Below, piece after piece: positions 58,390-64,000 of a DNA stretch of 64,000 nt. Made by a program: the position numbers and the translations under genes. Location: the NCBI RefSeq assembly GCF_014701095.1, contig NZ_AP023439.1, positions 3,770,001 to 3,834,000 on the forward strand, written 5' to 3'. This DNA is from Streptomyces tuirus (GTDB lineage: Bacteria > Actinomycetota > Actinomycetes > Streptomycetales > Streptomycetaceae). The notes below the pieces were generated by a model that worked only from the letters and a program-made list of their open reading frames with translations, was not told where the DNA came from and did no database searches. The first letter of the stretch is position 1; every line of letters begins with the position of its first letter.

Positions 58390-58821
58390 ATGACACAGAC
58401 CGCCCTGGGGCCCATCGAGGTCCTACCGCCCTTCGTCGACCAGCAGTTGGTGGAGCGCCTCGGCATCGAGATCACCGTCTGCGGGCCCGACCTCGTGGTC
58501 GGCACCATGCCGGTGGAGGGCAACCGCCAGCCCATCGGCCTGCTGCACGGCGGGGCCAACGCGGTCCTCGCCGAGACGCTCGGGTCGCTCGCCGCCTGGG
58601 TCCACACGGGTGCCGACCGGATCATCGTCGGCCAGGAACTGTCCTGCACCCATCACGCCGCGGCCCGCTCCGGGCTGGTCACCGGTCACTGCCGGCCGCT
58701 GCATCTGGGTACGCACACCGCCACGTACGAGATCGTCATCAGCGACGAGCGGGACCGGCGCACCTGCACCGCCCGCCTGACCTGCGCGATCCCGGCCGTC
58801 CGGCGCCGGAAACAGCGGTGA
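58390..58821 (+). CDS. PaaI-type hotdog thioesterase
   Basis: The product has 143 residues. The motif PIGLLHGGANAVLAETLGSLAAW is that of PaaI/YbgC-like acyl-CoA thioesterases (HGG, then the Glu). It follows the MFS by 9 bp. It could release or edit acyl-ACP or acyl-CoA intermediates. Confidence 0.9.
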   Translation: MTQTALGPIEVLPPFVDQQLVERLGIEITVCGPDLVVGTMPVEGNRQPIGLLHGGANAVLAETLGSLAAWVHTGADRIIVGQELSCTHHAAARSGLVTGHCRPLHLGTHTATYEIVISDERDRRTCTARLTCAIPAVRRRKQR

Positions 58822-58913
58822 CCGCAACCGCCCGGGGCAAGGACCGGCGGCCGCCCAGGCGGAGGCAATACTCGGCCAATGCTTCGTCCTCTGTCGTATG
58901 CAAGACTATTGAG

Positions 58914-59363
58914 ATGGCGAACACGACGACGGAGACGGTCGCCGCCGGCCGGCTCGGGCACACGATCAAGAGGGCGGAACAGGCCCTCATCGCACGCAAG
59001 ACGGAAGTGTTGCGGGAGTTCGGCCTGACGGTGCCCCAGTACTCGGTCCTGCTGCTGCTGTCGGTCTCCGACGGCATGTCCGCGGCCCAGCTGGCACGTG
59101 AGTGCATGGTGACGCCGCAGACGATGGCCACGGTACTGACCAACCTGGAAAAGGCCGGCCTGGTGTTCCGCGAACCCTCGGAACTCCATCAGAAGGTCGT
59201 GGTCAACCGGGCCACCCGGGCGGGCCGCGCCATCGCCAAGAAGGCCGACAAGGCGGCGCTGCGCGTCGAGGGCTCGCTGAGTGCCGAATTCACGCCCGAG
59301 GAGTTGGCCCACTTCGAGGAATATCTGGAGCGGGCGATCGCGCTGCTGGGCTCACGGGACTGA
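58914..59363 (+). CDS. MarR family transcriptional regulator
   Basis: The product has 149 residues from ATG 58914; a GTG at 58818 overlapping the thioesterase stop is in frame but would add an Arg-rich 32 residues. The winged helix is in LTVPQYSVLLLLSVSDGMSAAQLARECMVTPQTMATVLTNLEKAGLVFRE, followed by EGSLSAEFTPEELAHFEEYL for dimerisation. It probably represses the exporter operon until its ligand is present. GTCGTATG at 58893-58900, just ahead of the start, matches a sequence near the exporter promoter. Confidence 0.9.
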   Translation: MANTTTETVAAGRLGHTIKRAEQALIARKTEVLREFGLTVPQYSVLLLLSVSDGMSAAQLARECMVTPQTMATVLTNLEKAGLVFREPSELHQKVVVNRATRAGRAIAKKADKAALRVEGSLSAEFTPEELAHFEEYLERAIALLGSRD

Positions 59364-59403
59364 TCCGCCGGCGGTATACGCCGTAAGTTGAGCATTGCAC
59401 GGC

Positions 59404-59456
59404 CGGGAAACCGCGGTGATTGCGCCATTGGTGCGGCACCGCGGTTTCCCGTTTTT
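59404..59456 (+). terminator. Terminator after the marR gene
   Basis: CGGGAAACCGCGGTG (59404-59418) pairs perfectly with CACCGCGGTTTCCCG (59437-59451), followed by TTTTT. Confidence 0.92.
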
Positions 59457-59471
59457 GCAGATGTGAGCCAC

Positions 59472-59506
59472 GTAACAAGCTCGGTTACAGCACGTAAACA
59501 TTTGTT
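59472..59506 (+). promoter_or_regulatory. Operator-like inverted repeats upstream of the SARP gene
   Basis: GTAAC (59472-59476) and GTTAC (59484-59488) form an inverted repeat with a 7-bp spacer. AACATTTGTT (59497-59506) is a 10-bp palindromic element with a 2-bp centre. The region is AT-richer than its surroundings. Either could bind a TetR-type or other regulator. Confidence 0.4.
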
Positions 59507-59592
59507 CGGAGCGCATCTCAATTTGCGATTTTCAAGCCAAATCCCTGATATGGTTGGTGCGTCACTCGAGGTGGATGTACCAATAAGGGGGA

Positions 59593-60480
59593 ATGGTGCA
59601 GATTCATGTCCTCGGCCCGATGACGGTTCTCGACGACGAGTCGCAACCGATCGTTTTGGCACCCAAGCCAAGGCGACTTCTCGCTTTACTCGCCGTCAAC
59701 GCGGATCGGGCGGTATCGGTCAACGCACTTGTGCAGGAGTTGTGGGGAAGCAGCCCGCCACGCACCGCTACGGCAACGATCCAGACGTATATCGGTCAGG
59801 TCCGGCGAACCATTGCGGAAGCACTCAAGGAAAGCACCGCCGAAGTCGCTGAAGAAATTCTTGTCACTGAGGGCAGCAGTTACGTACTGTCCACTTCCAG
59901 GGTCGCGCTCGATATCTCGGAATACGAGACGCTGGCGGAAGCCGGCAGTGCGGCCGTTCAACGCGGTGAATTCGTGCAGGGGTCCGGACTGCTTCACCAG
60001 GCGGTCGCCCTGTGGCGGGGCCCGGCACTCGTCAACGTCGAGGCGGGTGAACTGCTCGGCGCCCGGATCGTCCACCTTGACGAATCGCTGCTGTGCACCC
60101 AGGAGCACCGGATCTACGCCGATCTCCAGCGCGGCGCACACCACACGCTGGTGCCGGAGCTCAAGGAACTGACCGCCCGGCACCCGCTGCACGAGAACTT
60201 CCACCGGCATCTCATGCTCGCGCTGTACCGCTGCGGCCGACGGGCGGAATCGCTCGCCGTCATGCGGCGGCTGCGAGCCCGCCTGGTGGAGGAACTCGGT
60301 CTGGAGCCCTCGCCGTTCCTGGTGCAGATGGAGCAGGACATCCTGCGGGGCGAGCCGTCCCTGGACCGCTCGCGGCCCAGGGCTGCCGACCCCCAGTGCT
60401 CCGGGCGGCAGCAGGACCGGATGTCGGTGCGGAGCGTGGTGCAGCGCGTGTCCCGGTCCACCATGCAGCCCACCGGCTGA
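59593..60480 (+). CDS. SARP family pathway-specific activator
   Basis: The product has 295 residues, with AAGGGGG ahead of the ATG. The OmpR-like winged helix (about 1-95) begins MVQIHVLGPMTVLDDE with PKPRRLLALLAVNADRAVSVNALVQELWG and TIQTYIGQVRRTI. The bacterial transcriptional activation domain (about 105-250) has HLDESLLCTQEHRIYADLQRG and RCGRRAESLAVMRRLRARLVEELGLEP. It lacks NB-ARC and TPR modules, as in ActII-4. Codon 32 (59686-59688) is TTA, linking expression to bldA. It probably activates the 47-55 kb operon. Confidence 0.94.
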   Translation: MVQIHVLGPMTVLDDESQPIVLAPKPRRLLALLAVNADRAVSVNALVQELWGSSPPRTATATIQTYIGQVRRTIAEALKESTAEVAEEILVTEGSSYVLSTSRVALDISEYETLAEAGSAAVQRGEFVQGSGLLHQAVALWRGPALVNVEAGELLGARIVHLDESLLCTQEHRIYADLQRGAHHTLVPELKELTARHPLHENFHRHLMLALYRCGRRAESLAVMRRLRARLVEELGLEPSPFLVQMEQDILRGEPSLDRSRPRAADPQCSGRQQDRMSVRSVVQRVSRSTMQPTG

Positions 60481-60497
60481 GTCGGCCGACGCCGTCG

Positions 60498-60528
60498 GGG
60501 TCCGCGGGGCAGACCGCCCCGCGGACCC
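60498..60528. terminator. Bidirectional terminator between the SARP and KAS III genes
   Basis: GGGTCCGCGGGGC (60498-60510) pairs perfectly with GCCCCGCGGACCC (60516-60528) around a 5-nt loop. Confidence 0.88.
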
Positions 60529-60543
60529 TCGCCCGTTGCGGGC

Positions 60544-61587
60544 TCAGGTGCCGCTCACCAGCAGGCACGACCAGGTGAAGCCCGCCCCCGCGCTCACCAC
60601 GAGTGCGTACTCGCCGGGGCCCAGCATCCGCCGGGTGTGCAGCTCCGCCAGGTTCGCCGCGGTGTCGCCGGCCCCGAGGTGCCCGGTATCGGCTCCCGGG
60701 CGCAGCAGTTCCGCCCCGGTGAGCTTGGTCAGCAGCGGCGCGTAGGCCAGGTCGACGGTCCTGCGGCCGAGGCGCGGGGTCACCACATAGCGCAGCGGGG
60801 CATCGCCCGTGGCCGCCAGGCCCGCGTCCGCGAGACACGACTCCACCGCCGACCGGAGGGCCGCCGCGCTCGCCTCGGTGAAGGCCTCCATGCCCTCGCT
60901 CCGCAGAAACGCCTTCTTGGTGCGGCGGATGTCGACGCGAGGGCCGAGCGAGCGGGCGGCCGGGCTGAAGGGATCGTCCCCGCGGTGCATCCGCTCCAGC
61001 CGCGGCGCGGCCACCGTGGACACGGCGTGCAGCACCAGGTCGGCCGGCCTGCCGCCCTCGGTCCCCGGCAGGCGGTGCAGGACCAGGGCCGTGGCCCCGT
61101 CGCCGTACGCGATGCCGTAGTCGCCCCTCCAGCGGTCGAAGCCCGGATCGAGGAAGGCGTCGGCGGTGGTGACCAGGGCACTGCCGAGGCCGGGTTCGAC
61201 GAACAGCCGTGCCGCGGCCAGCTCCACGGCCGCGGCACCGCCGTTGCACACCTGCTGGACGCCGACGGGAACGGCGCCCGCGGCGCCCAGCCGGTCGGCG
61301 ATGAAGTGCGCCGGCGACCACAGGTCGTGGCCCTGGTAGTGGATCCAGGCGTGCAGGACGAGGCCGACGGCACCGGCGTCGACACCGGCCGCCGTGAGGG
61401 CCCGGCGGCCCGCCTCGACCGCCATCTCGGGCGGCGCCTGGTCGGCCACCGGCAGCCCGTCACAGCCCAGTTCGTCGGCGGTCTCCGGGTCGAGCAGCTC
61501 CAGGCCGACGGCCTCCCGCACACTCTGCCGCCCATCGGGCAGCAGGAGCGTGGGGCCCGAAATGCCCAGCGGGTGGGGCAGACGCAT
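60544..61587 (-). CDS. Second divergent KAS III family protein (CNGG type)
   Basis: The product has 347 residues from ATG 61587. It is clearly related to the gene at 48041-49102: shared stretches include PPEMAVEA, YQGHDLWSPAHFIADRLGA, QQVCNGGAAAVELAAARL, ERMHRGDD, RRTKKAF and TGHLGAGDTAANLAEL. The Cys is in CNGG, and VVTPRLGRRTVDLAY replaces the HQAN region. It probably acts as an acyltransferase or as a heteromeric partner, which is inference. It is coupled to the secreted cupin gene (TGATG). Confidence 0.85.
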   Translation of the reverse strand: MRLPHPLGISGPTLLLPDGRQSVREAVGLELLDPETADELGCDGLPVADQAPPEMAVEAGRRALTAAGVDAGAVGLVLHAWIHYQGHDLWSPAHFIADRLGAAGAVPVGVQQVCNGGAAAVELAAARLFVEPGLGSALVTTADAFLDPGFDRWRGDYGIAYGDGATALVLHRLPGTEGGRPADLVLHAVSTVAAPRLERMHRGDDPFSPAARSLGPRVDIRRTKKAFLRSEGMEAFTEASAAALRSAVESCLADAGLAATGDAPLRYVVTPRLGRRTVDLAYAPLLTKLTGAELLRPGADTGHLGAGDTAANLAELHTRRMLGPGEYALVVSAGAGFTWSCLLVSGT

Positions 61588-62081
61588 CACTCGCCCCCGC
61601 GGCCCGCGCCCTTGCCGGCCGGGTCGCAGCCCGGGTCCGGGGCGGCCACGGTCGGTGCGGTGGCGTTCTTGGGGATGATGTCGACGACGTACAGCTCCAC
61701 CGGCTCGGTGCCGTTGTTGACGCCCATGTGCACGGTGTCCGGGCCCACGGGCTCCACGAGCGACTCCCCGGGGCCGTACTCGCGCACCGAGCAGTCCGAG
61801 CCCTCGATCCGGGTGAAGGTCCCGGAGTTGATGACGGCGATCTCCTCGCCCAGGTGGTAGTGCCAGCCCGTGGAGGCGCCCGGCTGCACCACCGCCTTGC
61901 GGTAGAGCACCTTCCGGTCGCCGTTCGCCTTGATCTTGAAGGGCGCCGAGGTGACGCCCTGGCTCAGGACGACGGCGCTCACCGGAGGCACCTCGGCCCG
62001 GGCGGGCTGGACGGCGAATCCGGCGCCCACGAGCACCGCGGCGACGGCACCGGCACGTGCGACCTTGCTCTTGCTGACCAC
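61587..62081 (-). CDS. Secreted cupin-domain protein
   Basis: The product has 164 residues from GTG 62081, behind GGAGGAG; a GTG at 62102 is in frame. The signal peptide SKVARAGAVAAVLVGAGFAVQPARA is cleaved near ARA-EV. The cupin holds HYHLGEEIAVINSGTF (metal ligands H, H, E) and DTVHMGVNNGTEPVELYVV (His). Two cysteines could form a disulfide. A single-domain metal-binding cupin exported to the outside may be an enzyme (isomerase, dioxygenase or cyclase) or a binding protein. It is coupled to the KAS III gene. Confidence 0.82.
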   Translation of the reverse strand: MVSKSKVARAGAVAAVLVGAGFAVQPARAEVPPVSAVVLSQGVTSAPFKIKANGDRKVLYRKAVVQPGASTGWHYHLGEEIAVINSGTFTRIEGSDCSVREYGPGESLVEPVGPDTVHMGVNNGTEPVELYVVDIIPKNATAPTVAAPDPGCDPAGKGAGRGGE

Positions 62082-62214
62082 GGTTCGTACTCCTCCGCTC
62101 ACAGGTACCTGACCGCAGCCATGTGTATCAGAGCATTGTCATTGGATCGAGTGCTGTCTTGGGTTCCCGAACAGGCCTTTTGTGACTCTCCAGTGGTTCT
62201 CGTGTGCCTCCGGC

Positions 62215-63090
62215 TCAGCCGGCCTCCACCAGCGAGATCCTGCCCTTGCGGGCGTCCCGGCCCAGCAGTTCCATGACCCGCTCGCGGGTGTCCGTACCGG
62301 CCTGCGCCGTGTGCAGCATCAGCCGGACGCCCGGGCGGTCGGGGATCTCCAGCACCGAGTGCTCGAAGATCAGGCACCCCGCCCGAGGATGGTCGATCGC
62401 CTTCACGCCCTGGTTGGCCGCCGTGATCTCGTAGCGCGACCACAGCGCGGCGAAGTCCTCGCTCTCCTCGGCCAGCAGGCCCGAGATCCGCGTGAACTCC
62501 GGGTCGTCCGGGTAACGGGCGGCGTCCCGGCGGAACTCGGACACCAGCCCGGGAGCGATCTCGTCCCAGTAGCGGTGCCGCGCCCGGAACGCCGGGTTGG
62601 TGAAGAAGGCCACCAGGCAGTTGGTGTCGCCCTCGCGGAACCCGAAGACCAGCTCCGCCGCCCGGTTGGTCCCGACGATGTTCCAGCACCGGTCGATGAC
62701 GTACGCGGGGCTCGGCATCCAGCCCTCCAGCAGGGCCGTCAACTGCGCCGTGCCGGGGGTTTCGTCGGCCGTGCGCTGCGGCGGGTTCATGCCCACGAGC
62801 CGGTAGAGGTGGTCCCGCTCGACCGCGTCCAGACGCAGGGTCCTGCTGATGGCGTCCAGGACCTGCTCCGACACCTTGATGTCCCGGCCCTGCTCGAGCC
62901 AGGTGTACCAGGAGGCGCCGATGCCGGCGAGCATCGCGACCTCCTCCCGGCGCAGCCCCGGGGTGCGCCTGCGGGCCCCCGGCGGAATGCCCACGTCCTC
63001 GGGCCTGACCCGCTCCCGGCGGGTGCGCAGGAACTGCTTGAGCTCCTCGCGTCGACGGGACTCCCGTACTGCGTTGAGGCTGGTGGTCAT
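62215..63090 (-). CDS. XRE-family regulator with MmyB-like ligand-binding domain
   Basis: The product has 291 residues. The N-terminal HTH (about 40-95) reads RTPGLRREEVAMLAGIGASWYTWLEQGRDIKVSEQVLDAISRTL. The C-terminal domain (about 115-275) has PAYVIDRCWNIVGTNRAAELVF and FTRISGLLAEESEDFAALWSRYEI, the MmyB/MltR ligand-binding fold that may bind an acyl ligand. It diverges by 57 bp from the MFS gene at 63148 and likely controls it. Genes of this type are common in Streptomyces. Confidence 0.9.
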   Translation of the reverse strand: MTTSLNAVRESRRREELKQFLRTRRERVRPEDVGIPPGARRRTPGLRREEVAMLAGIGASWYTWLEQGRDIKVSEQVLDAISRTLRLDAVERDHLYRLVGMNPPQRTADETPGTAQLTALLEGWMPSPAYVIDRCWNIVGTNRAAELVFGFREGDTNCLVAFFTNPAFRARHRYWDEIAPGLVSEFRRDAARYPDDPEFTRISGLLAEESEDFAALWSRYEITAANQGVKAIDHPRAGCLIFEHSVLEIPDRPGVRLMLHTAQAGTDTRERVMELLGRDARKGRISLVEAG

Positions 63091-63147
63091 AAACCCAGGA
63101 TAAGTTCGGGCTCCCCGCGGCGGGTTGGACCTTGCCAGCCTCGTCCC

Positions 63148-64000
63148 ATGACTTCCGATCCCGGCAACTCCGCGGCCAAGGTGCGTTTCACCACGCGCCA
63201 GTGGCTCATCATCGCCCTGTTGTGCGGCGCCCAGTTCATGCTCGCGCTGGACTTCTCCATCCTCAGCGTCGCGCTGCCCGTCCTCGGCAAGGACCTCGGC
63301 TTCGCGCTGAGCGACCTCCCATGGGTCGTCACCGCGTTCGCCCTGCCCTCCGGCGGCCTGCTGCTGCTCTTCGGCCGGGCGGCCGACCTCTACGGCCGCC
63401 GCAACTGGTTCATCGCCGGCATGGTCCTGTTCACCGTCGCCTCCCTGGCGGGTGGTCTCGCGCCGTCGCCCGGCTTCCTGCTCGCGGCCCGTGCGGCACA
63501 GGGTGTCGCGGCCGCCATGCTGACCCCGGCGGCGATGTCCCTGCTGACGACCAGCTTCGCCGAGGGCCCGCAGCGCGACCGTGCGCTCGGCATCAACGGC
63601 GCCCTGCTGTCGCTCGGCTTCCTGTCCGGCGTGGTGCTGGGCGGTGTCATCACCGACCTGACCAGTTGGCGCGTCACGCTGTTCATCAGCGTCCCGGTCG
63701 GTCTCGTCGCGTCCATCGCCGCCCCGGTCCTGATCAAGGAGAGCCGCAACGAGGAGACACCGAGGCTGGATCTCCTCGGCGCGGTCACCGTCACCGGCGG
63801 CCTGCTGGCGGTCATCTACGGCATCACCTCCGCCGAGCGCAGCGGCTGGGGTGACGGCACGACTCTGCTCGCGCTCGCGGCCGGTGTGGTGCTGCTGATC
63901 GCCTTCTTCGCCGTCGAGTCCCGGGTCGCCGCACCGCTCGTGGACCTCAACGTGCTGCGCCGCCGCACCGTCAGCTGGGGCAACGCCACCGGCCTGGTCA
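63148..64000 (+). CDS. MFS drug exporter (partial, runs off the window)
   Basis: From ATG 63148 the open frame continues to the end of the window (284 codons visible). MTSDPGNSAAKVRFTTRQWL leads into FMLALDFSILSVALPVLGKDLG and FGRAADLYGRRNWFIAG (motif A), then further helices and ERSGWGDGTTLLALAAGVVLL. It is a DHA2-type 14-helix exporter lacking its C-terminal part here. The ribosome site is weak. It is probably repressed by the adjacent XRE regulator. Confidence 0.9.
   Translation, partial: MTSDPGNSAAKVRFTTRQWLIIALLCGAQFMLALDFSILSVALPVLGKDLGFALSDLPWVVTAFALPSGGLLLLFGRAADLYGRRNWFIAGMVLFTVASLAGGLAPSPGFLLAARAAQGVAAAMLTPAAMSLLTTSFAEGPQRDRALGINGALLSLGFLSGVVLGGVITDLTSWRVTLFISVPVGLVASIAAPVLIKESRNEETPRLDLLGAVTVTGGLLAVIYGITSAERSGWGDGTTLLALAAGVVLLIAFFAVESRVAAPLVDLNVLRRRTVSWGNATGLV

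Overview
This is high-GC actinobacterial DNA from a Streptomyces (or very close relative) chromosome, centred on the replication origin. Evidence is the gene order parA-rsmG-jag-yidC-yidD-rnpA-rpmH | dnaA-oriC-dnaN-gnd-recF-dciA-gyrB-gyrA, the many GTG starts, perfect parS sites (GTTTCACGTGAAAC), and the Streptomyces-type crgA, class E sortase, pknB-pbpA-rodA-PP2C-FHA block.

Layout. 1-4070 (minus strand): start of parA, then rsmG, jag/khpB, yidC, yidD, rnpA, rpmH. 4071-8799: dnaA, an oriC of about 1 kb packed with DnaA boxes, and dnaN. 9007-17532: gnd, recF, dciA, gyrB, gyrA and a DUF3566 membrane protein. 17643-26565: tRNA-Ile, several small or poorly characterised Streptomyces genes, a Ser/Thr kinase, an HTH protein, tRNA-Ala, a perfect parS next to a 23-bp hairpin, a cyclophilin and a rhomboid protease. 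26573-31434: an extra-oriC DnaA-box cluster, crgA, a DUF881 protein, three class E sortases with a PabA/TrpG-type glutaminase among them. A lone Mrr-like nuclease (31529-32560) sits between the sortases and the pknB-pbpA-rodA-PP2C-fhaB-fhaA operon. This core ends at tRNA-Leu (41453-41536).

Right of tRNA-Leu the window becomes accessory. First comes a scar: a frameshifted C-terminus of a mobile-element-type protein, an NRPS adenylation fragment and the C-terminal part of a type II thioesterase, joined end to end. After some enzyme genes (cysteine-dioxygenase-like cupin, GNAT, MDR reductases, MBL hydrolase) there is an apparently intact compact gene cluster (47041-about 62081). It encodes an AfsA-family hotdog protein, three KAS III-type proteins, an ACP, one FabF-type ketosynthase without a chain length factor, a FabG-type reductase, a second SDR, an FAD monooxygenase, a HAD phosphatase, an aldo/keto reductase, an MFS exporter, a PaaI-type thioesterase, a MarR regulator, a SARP activator with a TTA codon, and a secreted cupin. 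An MmyB-type XRE regulator diverges from a second MFS gene at the right edge.

My reading, which is inference, is that the 47-62 kb cluster makes a small acyl-derived molecule. The ACP, FabH, KAS and FabG would build a beta-keto or beta-hydroxyacyl chain. The AfsA-like protein could condense it with a phosphorylated C3-C5 partner, as in A-factor and methylenomycin-type pathways. The HAD phosphatase, SDRs and monooxygenase would tailor it, and the MFS pump export it under MarR and SARP (bldA-linked) control. I do not recognise it as a described cluster.
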